64,000 bases of DNA from IDS-8 sp964424805 (GTDB taxonomy: Bacteria > Pseudomonadota > Gammaproteobacteria > Steroidobacterales > Woeseiaceae), in assembly GCA_964424805.1 (NCBI GenBank), contig CAYRKH010000001.1, positions 70,826 to 134,825 of the forward strand, written 5' to 3'. The notes under the pieces were generated by a model. It had not been told where the DNA came from and searched no databases. It saw only the letters and a list, made by a program, of their open reading frames with translations. A program made the translations under genes and the position numbers. Below, piece after piece: positions 25,169 to 33,848 of this stretch (position 1 is the first letter of the stretch; the number at the start of each line of letters is the position of its first letter).

Positions 25169-25690
25169 AAGGTGTCAGGTTTATTTTCTTCCAAAAAGGT
25201 GTCAGGTTTATTTTCTTCCAAAAGGTGTCCAAAAAGGTGTCAGGTTTANNNNNNNNNNNNNNNNNNNNNNNNNNNNNNNNNNNNNNNNNNNNNNNNNNNN
25301 NNNNNNNNNNNNNNNNNNNNNNNNNNNNNNNNNNNNNNNNNNNNNNNNAAAAGGTGTCAGGTTTATTTTCTTCCAAAAGGTGTCCAAAAAGGTGTCAGGT
25401 TTATTTGTTTGTTTTGATTCCTGATGAAAGCTGGCAGGTGTTCGTTGTTTTCTGACGACAAATAACCCTGACACCTTTTCCTTTCCCCGCAAATAACCCT
25501 GACACCTTTTCCACAAATAAACCTGACACCTTTTCCCCTTTTCCGAAAACCTGACACCCCTTTCCTTTTCCTACCCGACAAACTGGCGCCTTCTCCCCCG
25601 GCGCCCATTTATCCTTTTCCTCGTTAGGGAATAGAAATAAACCTGACACCTTTAACAGGGAAAATAAACCTGACACCTTTTTAGGCTGGC
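25169..25690. repeat. Short-repeat array GGTGTCAGG/CCTGACACC, direct then inverted, around an assembly gap
   Basis: Five copies of GGTGTCAGG on the plus strand start at 25171, 25198, 25236, 25353 and 25391, most inside a longer unit of AAAAGGTGTCAGGTTTATTT. Six inverted copies CCTGACACC start at 25467, 25498, 25522, 25550, 25642 and 25669. The array begins within 5 bp of the receptor stop. The two orientations face each other across 25400-25466. Copies are imperfect and AT-rich, against the high-GC flanks. No gene is seen in 25169-25767. Not a CRISPR: repeats are too short and spacers irregular. It resembles repeat fields I recall near REP-associated transposase (RAYT) genes. Confidence 0.85.
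25249..25348. other. Assembly gap (100 N)
   Basis: Exactly 100 N, the conventional placeholder for a gap of unknown length. It lies inside the repeat array, which presumably broke the assembly. Whatever is missing, possibly more repeats or a small mobile gene, cannot be assessed. Confidence 0.98.
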
Positions 25691-25767
25691 GTGTGCGGGC
25701 GGATCGTTTACAATCTCCGACCCCCCTTTTTCGTTGATCACCTCAGTTGAAGGAGAGCGCATCCATC

Positions 25768-26595
25768 ATGACCGCCAAGCCCGTGCCAAGCGCAGAGCGT
25801 CGCCAGACGATGGCCGAGAAGGCCGACATCCACGAGTTGTACGAGGAGGCGGTGCAGGACGTCGAGATGGAGGTCGATTTCCTGCTGAGCACCTTCAAGG
25901 AGCTGCGCGGGAGGACCCCACGTACTTTTCGCGAGGACTTCTGTGGCACCGCCAGCGCCTGCTGCGAATGGGTGCGCCGCGGACGCGAGTTCAAGGCCAT
26001 CGGGGTCGACATCGACCCTTCCGTGCTGGAGTGGGGCCGCAAGAACCGGGTAGGGCGCTTGTCCGCCAAGGAGCAGGCGCGGGTGCAGCTGCTGGAGTCC
26101 GACGTGCTGACGGTCGAAACGGCGCCGGTCGACGTGATCGCTGCACTCAACTTCAGCTATTTCATTTTCGACACGCGCGAGAAGCTGCGCACCTATTTCC
26201 GCCGCTGCTTCGAGGCGCTGAAAGACGACGGCGTGCTGTTCCTGGACCTGTACGGCGGACCGGAGGCCCAGGAAGAGACGAAGGAAAAAACCAAGTACAA
26301 GAAGTTCACCTATATCTGGCACCAGGCGGTCTTCCATCCGGTTACGCATTTCGCGCGTTGCCACATCCATTTCAAGTTCCCGGACGGCTCGAAGATCAAG
26401 AAGGCGTTCACGTACGAGTGGCGCCTTTGGTCGGCGCCCGATATCCGCGAGCTCCTGCTGGAAGCGGGCTTTTCCAAGGCAACCGTCTACTGGGAAGGCG
26501 AAGACGAGGATGGCGAGGGCAACGGCGAATTCACGCCCGACGAGAAGGGGGTGGCGGACCTCGCCTGGATCGCCTACCTCGTGGCGGAGAAATAG
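25768..26595 (+). CDS. Class I SAM-dependent methyltransferase
   Basis: 275 residues. FREDFCGTASACCEWVRRG is the SAM-binding loop (motif I, with CGT in place of the usual GxG), followed by AIGVDIDPSVLEWG (motif II acidic residue), VDVIAALNFSYFIFDTREKL (motif IV/post) and ALKDDGVLFLDLYGGPEA. The substrate is not recognisable; a small molecule or another protein is possible. ATG 25768 is chosen because AAGGAGA lies 12 bases upstream; an in-frame TTG at 25747 is less likely. It starts right after the repeat array. Confidence 0.8.
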   Translation: MTAKPVPSAERRQTMAEKADIHELYEEAVQDVEMEVDFLLSTFKELRGRTPRTFREDFCGTASACCEWVRRGREFKAIGVDIDPSVLEWGRKNRVGRLSAKEQARVQLLESDVLTVETAPVDVIAALNFSYFIFDTREKLRTYFRRCFEALKDDGVLFLDLYGGPEAQEETKEKTKYKKFTYIWHQAVFHPVTHFARCHIHFKFPDGSKIKKAFTYEWRLWSAPDIRELLLEAGFSKATVYWEGEDEDGEGNGEFTPDEKGVADLAWIAYLVAEK

Positions 26596-26711
26596 CCCGA
26601 GCGCCCCTGGCGAAGGAAGAAACCGAGACGGCGTCTGTGACGTGCACACGGTCGCCGTTTCCCACATTGCCCTAAACTGCCCCCTGCCTCTGGCGAGAGA
26701 CGACTCGGGCG

Positions 26712-27947
26712 ATGGAAAACGCAAAAAGGCGAGCAGGGCATCCGGCCGGGCAGCGGCAGGATCGGCCGCCGGCGTCGAACGGCAGCGACGACGCGTGGAT
26801 GAGCGAGAGGCACTCGCTGGTCCAGCGCATCGCGCGTCTCGAGGCCGCGCTCGCACTCACGGCCGGCACTGTGCACGACGTCAACAACGTGCTGACCGTC
26901 CTCTCCGGCAACCTGTTCCTGCTGACCGAAGGCGTGCGCGACCAGCCCGAGCTCTACGAGAAGGCCAGGCGGGCGCGTAACGCCGCCGAGCGCGGCAGCA
27001 CGCTGCTGCGGGAACTGCTCACCTACGGTCGCGACCCGGACGACGAAACCCGCGCTATCAATCCCGCCGACCACGTCGCCGCCCTGCAACCGCTGCTCGC
27101 GCGGGCGATCGGCGGCGATCACGAGCTCGAGATCGACGTCGACCAGTCGGCCGGCTCAGTCGATGCGAGCGCGGCGCAGTTCGAGAGCGTATTGATCAAC
27201 CTGGCCATCAACGCGCGCGACGCCCTGAAACGGCGCGGGAAGGTACGCATCGGCGTGCGCAAAGCCGAAGCGGACGGACGGCAGCCGGCGCCAAAGGGTC
27301 TCGCGCGCGGCACCTACGTGTGCGTCGAGGTCGCGGACGACGGCTGCGGGATACCGGAGGAGCACCTGGCGCGCGTGACGGAGCCGCTGTTCAGCACCAA
27401 GCCCCCGGACCGCGGCAGCGGCCTCGGGCTCAGCATGGTCAAGCGCTTTGCCGAGGAACTGGACGGCGCGCTGGCCATCGACAGCGCCGAAGGCCGCGGC
27501 ACCCGGGTGCAGGTCTGGCTGCCCCGCTCGGGGAGGCTCGCCGAGACGACCGCGAATATGACGCTGCCGCTGTCCACGCTGCCCGGCGGCGACGAAACGA
27601 TCGTCCTGCTGTCACGCGACGCCGATGTGCGCACGTCGATGCAGCAGATACTGGAAGCGCTCGGCTACTCCGTGCGAGTCGCCGAAGGCCCCGAGGCGGT
27701 GGAGCCGCTGCTCGTGCAGGCACCTGCGCCGGCCCTGCTGATCGCGGAGCGCTCGAGCGAGGCAGCAAAAGCCGAGCGCCGCTGGCTGCAAACGCTCCGG
27801 GAGCAGAACGGCCGGCTGCGCCACGTCGCGCTCCTGCAGCCCGGCGCGGACCCCGGCGAGGCGGCGGGGGACGCTGACAGCCACCTCTATCGACCCGTGA
27901 ACGTGCTGGCGCTGGCGCAGGTAGTGCGCCGCGTCCTGGAGGCCTGA
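26712..27947 (+). CDS. Soluble sensor histidine kinase with C-terminal pseudo-receiver
   Basis: 411 residues, no membrane segment. H-box TVHDVNNVLTVLSGN with phospho-acceptor His55, N-box LINLAINARDAL (Asn167), G1 ADDGCGIP and G2 GSGLGLSMVKRF define a complete HATPase. Residues about 294-411 look like a receiver fold (ETIVLLSRDADVRTSMQQIL), but the beta-3 position that should be the phospho-acceptor Asp is Glu346 (ALLIAERSS), so this domain probably cannot be phosphorylated. No sensor domain other than a short helix is visible, so input may come from another protein. Followed by the REC-EAL gene after one base. Confidence 0.85.
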   Translation: MENAKRRAGHPAGQRQDRPPASNGSDDAWMSERHSLVQRIARLEAALALTAGTVHDVNNVLTVLSGNLFLLTEGVRDQPELYEKARRARNAAERGSTLLRELLTYGRDPDDETRAINPADHVAALQPLLARAIGGDHELEIDVDQSAGSVDASAAQFESVLINLAINARDALKRRGKVRIGVRKAEADGRQPAPKGLARGTYVCVEVADDGCGIPEEHLARVTEPLFSTKPPDRGSGLGLSMVKRFAEELDGALAIDSAEGRGTRVQVWLPRSGRLAETTANMTLPLSTLPGGDETIVLLSRDADVRTSMQQILEALGYSVRVAEGPEAVEPLLVQAPAPALLIAERSSEAAKAERRWLQTLREQNGRLRHVALLQPGADPGEAAGDADSHLYRPVNVLALAQVVRRVLEA

Positions 27948-27948
27948 C

Positions 27949-29163
27949 ATGAGCAATTCCCGCCGCACGGCCGCGCGGCTGCTGGTGCTGGATGACGACG
28001 TAGAGCTTGGCGAGCTCATCGGCGAGCTCGGCCGGCGCGCCGGTTTCGACACCGCCGTCACGCACGACGCGGCGTCGTTCAACGAAGAGCTCGGCCGCGC
28101 CGCGCCGGACCTGATCGTGCTGGACCTGCAGATGCCGGATACCGACGGCATCGAGATCCTGCGGGACCTGGCCGCCGGCGGCACCGCCGCCGGTATCCTG
28201 CTCGTCTCCGGCATGGACAACCGTACCATCGCCGGCGCCGAGCACTTCGGGCGCAACGCCGGCCTGAAAATCCTCGGCACCCTGCAAAAGCCGTTCACCC
28301 CCGAGCTGATGTTGAGCAAGCTGTCCTCCGCGCACGAGGCGACGCGGCGGCTCACCAGCGAGGACCTGTCGCGCGCGATCCTGCAGGGCGAGCTCGTGCT
28401 GCGCTACCAGCCGGTGGTCCGGCGCCTGCGCTCCGGCGCCTGGCACGCGGAATCGGTAGAAGCCCTCCTGCGCTGGGACCATCCCGCGCTCGGTTTGCTC
28501 GTGCCGCCGCAGTTCCTGAGCCTGATCGACTCCGATCGCGGCGAGCTGATGAAGCAGCTCACGGATTTCGTGTTCGAGAGCGGGATCCAGCAGCTGCGCG
28601 TATGGCAGGCCGAAGGCTTTCATATCGGCCTGCGCGTCAACGTGGCGGCCGGGCTGATCGCGGATGCCGGGTTCCCGGATCGCCTCGAGGCACTGCTGAA
28701 CGAGCATGAAACCGACCCCGAGCTCCTGACGCTCGAGATCCGCGAGGTGGCGGATCTCGGGCTGTCGAGCAAGGGCACGGACATCCTGACGCGGCTGCGG
28801 CTGAAGTCGATCAAGCTGGCGCTGGACGACTTCGGCGCTCCCGGCTCCGCGCTGAACGCCTGGCATTCGCTGCCTTTCGGCGAGCTCAAGATCGATCGCA
28901 GCCTGACCACCGAGCTCACCCATGCCGATGGCGCGTCCATCGTCATGGGCGGCCTCGTCGATATCGCGCACCGGCTGGACATGGCCTGCTGTGCCGTCGG
29001 CGTGGAGACCCCCGAGCAGCTCAAGCTGCTCGATGACCTCGGGTGCGACCTGGCACAGGGTTTCTACATCGGCGCACCGCTGCCCGCGGCGAAGCTCCCG
29101 CAGGCGCTCGGCGACTGGACCGCGGAGCTCGCCGGCGGCAAGGTGGAAAGCACCGCCCGCTGA
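27949..29163 (+). CDS. Response regulator with REC and EAL domains, altered EAL active site
   Basis: 404 residues. REC domain about 10-125: LVLDDDVE acidic patch, phospho-acceptor Asp59 (IVLDLQMPD) and Lys114 (LQKPF). EAL domain about 135-395: Glu171 (ESVEALLRW), Asn231 (RVNVAA), Glu263 (LEIREV), Asp293-Asp294 (ALDDFG), Lys314 (KIDRSL) and Gln370 (LAQGFYIG) are kept. However, the usual VAEGVET motif reads CAVGVET, so its first Glu is Val350, and loop 6 DDFGTG is DDFGAP. C-di-GMP hydrolysis may be weak or lost, leaving a binding or protein-contact role. It is one base from the histidine kinase gene, so they probably form a pair. Confidence 0.87.
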   Translation: MSNSRRTAARLLVLDDDVELGELIGELGRRAGFDTAVTHDAASFNEELGRAAPDLIVLDLQMPDTDGIEILRDLAAGGTAAGILLVSGMDNRTIAGAEHFGRNAGLKILGTLQKPFTPELMLSKLSSAHEATRRLTSEDLSRAILQGELVLRYQPVVRRLRSGAWHAESVEALLRWDHPALGLLVPPQFLSLIDSDRGELMKQLTDFVFESGIQQLRVWQAEGFHIGLRVNVAAGLIADAGFPDRLEALLNEHETDPELLTLEIREVADLGLSSKGTDILTRLRLKSIKLALDDFGAPGSALNAWHSLPFGELKIDRSLTTELTHADGASIVMGGLVDIAHRLDMACCAVGVETPEQLKLLDDLGCDLAQGFYIGAPLPAAKLPQALGDWTAELAGGKVESTAR

Positions 29164-29229
29164 CCGTTCCCGGGGATTCGCGTATAGTTCGCCGGGAGGA
29201 CGGTAAGAACGGAACCAGAAAAGGCCTCC

Positions 29230-30126
29230 ATGGCAAAAGACCTCGAAGTCGCAATCCTTTTCGCCGACGTCGTGGGCAGCACCCAGCTTTACGAGCAATA
29301 CGGCGACGCCCGGGCCAGCGAAACCGTCGCGCTCTGCCTCGACGTCATGAAGGACGCCACCCACCAGTTCAATGGCACCGTCATCAAGACCATTGGCGAT
29401 GAGGTCATGTCGACGTTCCCGACGGTCGACGACGCCATGGATGCCGCGAGCCAGATGCAGGCGCGAATCAGCGAAGAGCACTCCGGCGAGGGGCGTATCC
29501 CGGTCTCCATCCGGATCGGCTGCCACTTCGGACCGGTCGTGCAGGAACGCAACGACATCTTCGGCGCTGCCGTGCACACCGCCAACCGCATGACGTCGCA
29601 GGCCAAGGCGCGCCAGATCGTCATTTCCGGCGCGACGGCCGACCGCATGGGCGACGAGTGGCGCAAGCAGACCCGCCAGATCGACGTTGCCACGGTCCGC
29701 GGCCGCATCGACGAGGTCGCGCTGTTCGAGGTCATGTGGCAGCCCGAAGAAGCTACCAGCATGCTACCCACCATCGAGTGGGAGAACCGCTCCCGCGGTC
29801 CCAGCCGTCTCGTCCTTTCCTTCCGCGACCAGACGGTCGTCGTCAACGACCAGCACAAGAGCATCAACATCGGCCGGGCCGACGACAATGACCTCGTCGT
29901 CAAGGGCAACCTGATATCGCGCATTCACGCCCGGATCGAAATGCGACGCGGCAAGTTCGTGCTCGTGGACGAGAGCACCAACGGCACCTTCCTGCAGAAC
30001 GCGCAGGGCGAGGAAGTCTTCGTCCGCCGCGACACGACCGAGCTGACCGGCAAGGGCGTCATCGGCCTGGGCCGCGTCGCCAAGGCCGGCACCCCGCTCG
30101 CCATCCACTTCGCCTGCGAAGACTGA
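29230..30126 (+). CDS. Class III adenylate/guanylate cyclase fused to an FHA domain
   Basis: 298 residues, cytosolic. Cyclase domain about 1-172: metal Asp13 (LFADVVGST), Asp57 with Lys53 before it (KTIGDEVM; Lys is the adenine-type residue), and Arg120 of the transition-state motif. The preceding position that is usually Asn is His116 (FGAAVHTANR). FHA domain about 190-298: INIGRADDNDLVV, SRIHARIE and DESTNGTFLQN, the phosphothreonine-binding signature. It likely makes a cyclic nucleotide under control of a Thr-phosphorylated partner. It follows the REC-EAL gene by 66 bp and may be cotranscribed. Confidence 0.88.
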   Translation: MAKDLEVAILFADVVGSTQLYEQYGDARASETVALCLDVMKDATHQFNGTVIKTIGDEVMSTFPTVDDAMDAASQMQARISEEHSGEGRIPVSIRIGCHFGPVVQERNDIFGAAVHTANRMTSQAKARQIVISGATADRMGDEWRKQTRQIDVATVRGRIDEVALFEVMWQPEEATSMLPTIEWENRSRGPSRLVLSFRDQTVVVNDQHKSINIGRADDNDLVVKGNLISRIHARIEMRRGKFVLVDESTNGTFLQNAQGEEVFVRRDTTELTGKGVIGLGRVAKAGTPLAIHFACED

Positions 30127-30162
30127 CCCTCGCCCGGCCTGCACGGCGCCGGAGCAGCGCTT

Positions 30163-30185
30163 GGCGGCCACAGCCTTCGGCCGCC
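30163..30185. terminator. Possible bidirectional terminator hairpin
   Basis: GGCGGCC-N9-GGCCGCC stem-loop in the 74-bp gap between the convergent cyclase-FHA and kdgK genes. No T-run, so support is weak. Confidence 0.35.
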
Positions 30186-30200
30186 GTTACGGTGAGCCTG

Positions 30201-31229
30201 CTACCGTTGCACGCGTCCCGAGGCGTCGCCGGCCATCAGCTGCTCGACCTCTGCTACGCCGACGCGGTTGAAGTCGCCGGAAATCGAGTGCTTGAGGCAG
30301 CTCGCCGCCACGGCGAATTCCAGCGCCCGGCGGCGGTCGTCATACGTGTTCAGCCCATAGACCAGGCCGGCCGCGAAGCTGTCGCCGCCGCCGACACGGT
30401 CGACGATGTCCGTGATCTCGTAGGCGCGCGAGACGTGGAAGCCGTCCCGGTCGCGCAGGCAGGCCGACCAGCCGTTCACGTCGGCGCTTTGCGATTCGCG
30501 CAGCGTGATCGCCATGACCGACAGGTTCGGGTACGCCTGCATCATCCTGAGGCTGAGCGCCTCGTAACGGGTGGGGTCGAGCCTGCCGCTCTCGACGTCT
30601 ACGTCAGCCGTAATCCCGATCGCCTTCTGGCAGTCTTCCTCGTTCGCAATACCGACGTCCACGTATTTCACGAGCTCGCGCATCACCTCGGGCGCGGTCT
30701 TGCCGTATTTCCAGAGCTTGCCGCGGTAGTTGAAGTCGCAGGATATCGTGAGCCCGTGTGCTTTCGCCGCCTTCGCGGCCTCGAAGCAGAGGTCCGCGGC
30801 GCCCTGGCCCAGCGCCGGCGTGATGCCGGTGAAGTGGAACCAGCGCGCGCCCGAAAAGATATCGTCCCAGGGGAAATCACCGGGCCGGGCGTCGGCAATC
30901 GCCGAGTGCGCGCGGTCGTAGACAACCTTCGACGGGCGCTGGTTGGCGCCGGTCTCCAGGAAATAGATGCCGACCCGCTCGCCCGCGCGCCGCACCAGGG
31001 ACGTGTCGACGCCGAAGGAGCGAAGCTCGCGCAGCGCGGCCTCGCCGACCTCGTTCTTCGGCAGGGCCGTGACGAACGCGGCATCGAGCCCGAAGTTCGC
31101 GAGCGACACGGCAACGTTTGCCTCGCCGCCGCCAAAGGTGGCCTCGAAAGCGGGGGTCTGGAAGAAGCGCTCGGCGGCGGGCGCCTTCAGCCGCAGCATG
31201 ATCTCGCCGAATGTCACGTACTCAGCCAT
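30201..31229 (-). CDS. kdgK: 2-dehydro-3-deoxygluconokinase KdgK
   Basis: 342 residues, PfkB family. Starts GEIMLRLKAPAAERFFQTP, typical of KdgK; also FGGGEANVAVSLANFG, GIYFLETGANQRPSKVVYDR and the catalytic Asp motif RVGGGDSFAAGLVYGL. It phosphorylates 2-keto-3-deoxygluconate to KDPG with ATP. The aldolase that splits KDPG is the gene immediately upstream (2-bp gap), and the dehydratase that makes KDG from mannonate is at 37375-38583, giving a contiguous Entner-Doudoroff-type branch for sugar acids. Confidence 0.93.
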   Translation of the reverse strand: MAEYVTFGEIMLRLKAPAAERFFQTPAFEATFGGGEANVAVSLANFGLDAAFVTALPKNEVGEAALRELRSFGVDTSLVRRAGERVGIYFLETGANQRPSKVVYDRAHSAIADARPGDFPWDDIFSGARWFHFTGITPALGQGAADLCFEAAKAAKAHGLTISCDFNYRGKLWKYGKTAPEVMRELVKYVDVGIANEEDCQKAIGITADVDVESGRLDPTRYEALSLRMMQAYPNLSVMAITLRESQSADVNGWSACLRDRDGFHVSRAYEITDIVDRVGGGDSFAAGLVYGLNTYDDRRRALEFAVAASCLKHSISGDFNRVGVAEVEQLMAGDASGRVQR

Positions 31230-31231
31230 TC

Positions 31232-31870
31232 TTATCCCCTGCGTGCGGTTGCCGCCGTCTCGCGGGCCTGCGTGGCCAGCGCGGTAATGGCCGCAAAATC
31301 ACCCGCTTCGACGGCGGCGGACGGGGTCAGCCAGCTGCCGCCGCAGGCCAGCACCTGCGGCAGGGCGAGCCAGGCGGCAAGGTTGTCGGCGGATATGCCG
31401 CCGGTCGGCATGAAGCGCATGTCGCGGAACGGCGCCGCCAGCGCCTTCAGCGTTGCGACGCCGCCGGCGGCGCCCGCCGGGAAGAATTTTACCGTTCGCA
31501 GGCCGAGGTTCCACGCTCGCTGCAACTCCGTAGCGGTGGCGATGCCCGGAAACACGGGCAGGTTGCGCGCGCCCGCCGCGCTCACCACCGGTTCTTCCAA
31601 GCCCGGCGACACGATGAAGCGTGCGCCGGCATCGGCGGCCGCCGTCGCCTGCGCTTCCGAGAGCACCGTGCCCGCGCCGACGATTGCTGCCGGCACCGCA
31701 CGGCCGACGGCCTCCAGGCAGGCGAGGGCCGCGTCCGTGCGCAGTACCACCTCGATTACCGTGAGGCCGCCGGCAACGAGTGCTTCGGCGGTGCGCACCG
31801 CGACGTCGGGCTTCGCGGCCTGCACCAGCGGCACGACGGGGGCTCGTTCAAGGCGTTCGTAAAGGTTCAT
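31232..31870 (-). CDS. eda: KDPG/KHG aldolase Eda
   Basis: 212 residues, class I aldolase TIM barrel. Glu40 (TVIEVVLRT), the Schiff-base Lys128 (TVKFFPAG) and MPTGGISADNL match Eda, five residues out of register with the E. coli numbering as I recall it. It cleaves KDPG to pyruvate and glyceraldehyde-3-phosphate. Start ATG 31870; middle gene of the adh-eda-kdgK operon. Confidence 0.93.
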   Translation of the reverse strand: MNLYERLERAPVVPLVQAAKPDVAVRTAEALVAGGLTVIEVVLRTDAALACLEAVGRAVPAAIVGAGTVLSEAQATAAADAGARFIVSPGLEEPVVSAAGARNLPVFPGIATATELQRAWNLGLRTVKFFPAGAAGGVATLKALAAPFRDMRFMPTGGISADNLAAWLALPQVLACGGSWLTPSAAVEAGDFAAITALATQARETAATARRG

Positions 31871-31916
31871 CGTACCCGGGCAGCTCCTGGCTCCCGCCGT
31901 TGTTGCAGTCACCGCG

Positions 31917-32912
31917 TCAGGCGGAAGCCGTCCAGTCGTACAGTATGCCCATGACGTTGCCGCGATCGTTCTCGGCAAGGGCATATGCTTGCGCGCAGTC
32001 GGCGGGCGAAAAGACGTGACTGATGAGCCCGTCGAGACTGAACTTCCGTTCGGCCACGAGACCGAAGAACGTTTCGTCGATCCGGCGTTGCGTCCAGCCG
32101 TCGCGATCGTGGCTGTCATGGGTGGCCTGGACGGTAAGGCCCTTTGACATCATGTCGGACGTCAGGTGCTGCCGATCGGGATAGCCGGTATCACCGAGCA
32201 GGATGACCTTGCCGAAACGGGCTGCCGCGCCAAGTGCGTATGTGAACGCTTTCGGGTTGCCTGTCGTATCGATGACGACCGCCGGAGCTTTGCCGTCGCC
32301 CCCCTGCCGGACGGCGTCCACATGCAGGGCGATGTCCCCGGCGAGAAGCTCTGCGGCACCGCCCTTTTCGGCTAGCCCGAGGCGATAGTCGGACAGGTCG
32401 GCGACTGCTACGTGCCCAGCGCCGCGGGCGTTCAGCCAGCGTACCGCCATCTGCCCGACGGGACCGGCTCCTATGACGAGTATGTCCGCGCCTTCCAGCG
32501 GCTCCGCCGCCCACGCGGCGCGAAACGCCGTCTTCGCGAGGCCGCACCAGCAGGCCTGCTTCGGATCGATACCCGCGGGCACCGGTGACGCGAGACGCGC
32601 GGGCAGGGTCTGGTGCGAGCCGTGCGCCATGCGCATGAACACGCGATCGCCGTTTTGGAATTCAGAGACATTCGTGCCGCAGGAAACCACCTTGCCGACG
32701 GCCTGAACGCCGGTTTTCAGCTGGGGGAAGGAGAACATCCGCGCGAAGTGGGTATCGGGGTCATACCGCTGGTGCAGTATCGTCGTTTCGGTACCGATAC
32801 TGACAAGGCTGTACTCCGTACGCACCTGGACCTCATCGGTGCCGGGAGCTGCCGGCTCGAAGCTCTGCAGCTCAACCAGCCCCTTTGCAGGAAAGATGAC
32901 TCGCGTCGCCAT
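31917..32912 (-). CDS. Zinc-type alcohol dehydrogenase-like (MDR) oxidoreductase
   Basis: 331 residues. Medium-chain reductase fold: VGKVVSCGTNVSEFQNGDRV in the GroES-like part, then VIGAGPVGQMAVRWLNA, the NAD(P)-binding glycine motif. The canonical zinc-ligand GHE segment is absent near residue 65, resembling the group of MDR enzymes without catalytic zinc. It probably oxidises a sugar acid or polyol feeding KDG, but the substrate is unknown. First gene of the adh-eda-kdgK operon, 46 bp before eda, and divergent from the SDR gene. Confidence 0.75.
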   Translation of the reverse strand: MATRVIFPAKGLVELQSFEPAAPGTDEVQVRTEYSLVSIGTETTILHQRYDPDTHFARMFSFPQLKTGVQAVGKVVSCGTNVSEFQNGDRVFMRMAHGSHQTLPARLASPVPAGIDPKQACWCGLAKTAFRAAWAAEPLEGADILVIGAGPVGQMAVRWLNARGAGHVAVADLSDYRLGLAEKGGAAELLAGDIALHVDAVRQGGDGKAPAVVIDTTGNPKAFTYALGAAARFGKVILLGDTGYPDRQHLTSDMMSKGLTVQATHDSHDRDGWTQRRIDETFFGLVAERKFSLDGLISHVFSPADCAQAYALAENDRGNVMGILYDWTASA

Positions 32913-32914
32913 AA

Positions 32915-32932
32915 AGATTAATATATAAACTA
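32915..32932. promoter_or_regulatory. Weak TAGTTTA-type site in the adh/SDR divergent gap
   Basis: The minus-strand reading gives a full half-site TAGTTTA (32926-32932) followed by TATA and a poorly matching second arm (3 of 7). It lies in an AT-rich 51-bp gap that must hold both promoters. Listed because the half-site is exact and properly placed. Confidence 0.35.
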
Positions 32933-32963
32933 ATATTGTGGAAAGCAACCGCGGGAGGTGCCG

Positions 32964-33848
32964 GTGGCAGTAGTCGTAATTACAGGGTCCAGCAGCGGCT
33001 TCGGGATGGCCGGCGCGGCGGCGTTTGCGCGCAACGGCGACACGGTCGTTGCCACTGCCCGCGATCCGGACCGTGGGCAGGCAATGCAGCGGTTGCTGTC
33101 CCGGCAAGGATATGACGTGCATACGCTGGTACTGGACGTGACGCGATCGGAGTCCTTTCCTGCCATCGTTGAGGACATCACGAGGCGTTTTGGGCGCATC
33201 GATGTGCTGGTGAATAACGCGGGTATACTGCGCCCCGGAGCTTTGGAGGATATCAGCGAACAAGACCTGCGGCTGGTCGTCGAAACCAATGCGATCGCGC
33301 CGTTGCTCCTGTCGCGGGCCGTGCTGCCACAGATGCGTTCCCAGGGATCTGGGACGATCATCATGGTCGGCTCGCTTTCGGGGGTCGCCGGCCTGCCCGG
33401 CGATGTTGCCTATACGGCCAGCAAGTTCGCCCTCGAAGGGGCGAGCGAGGCGCTGCGGCACGAGGTCGACCGGTGGGGCATACGCGTCGCGCTGATAGAA
33501 CCCGGCATGTACCGGACAGGCATTTTCCCTGAACGGGAAGGCAGCTTGCTGCCCGAAGGCTATCCGTCGGATTCGCCTTACCGGCCATTGATCGAGACGA
33601 AGCTCCGGGACGTCTACTCACGATTGCCCGGCGCGTTTGACCCGGCCCGGGTCGGCGAACTCATGGTCGAGATCGCGGAATCCGGGTCCGGCCGGTTTCG
33701 CTGGCCCGCGGACGCGGTGGCCGAGAAGGTCCTTGCGGCGATGTTTGCGCATGACGACGCCGGACGCGACGCCTTCCTGCGCGAAGTGTCGGGCACGGAC
33801 TGGTGGAGTGAGGGCCGGTCGCAGCCGCCGCCGGGAGAGGGGAAATGA
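32964..33848 (+). CDS. Short-chain dehydrogenase/reductase
   Basis: 294 residues from GTG 32964, which sits 5 bases after GGGAGG (32953-32958); a GTG at 32958 overlaps that ribosome-binding site. Classical SDR motifs: ITGSSSGFGMAG (cofactor; ARD next to beta-2 suggests NADP), LVNNAGIL, Ser in VGSLSG and the YTASK catalytic pair, then a long substrate-binding C-terminus. Substrate unknown. It overlaps the VOC gene by ATGA. Confidence 0.82.
   Translation: MAVVVITGSSSGFGMAGAAAFARNGDTVVATARDPDRGQAMQRLLSRQGYDVHTLVLDVTRSESFPAIVEDITRRFGRIDVLVNNAGILRPGALEDISEQDLRLVVETNAIAPLLLSRAVLPQMRSQGSGTIIMVGSLSGVAGLPGDVAYTASKFALEGASEALRHEVDRWGIRVALIEPGMYRTGIFPEREGSLLPEGYPSDSPYRPLIETKLRDVYSRLPGAFDPARVGELMVEIAESGSGRFRWPADAVAEKVLAAMFAHDDAGRDAFLREVSGTDWWSEGRSQPPPGEGK

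Noticed and set aside
25169..25690. CRISPR array
   Set aside because: Repeats are only 9-20 bp, change orientation, and spacers are irregular; no cas genes are seen.
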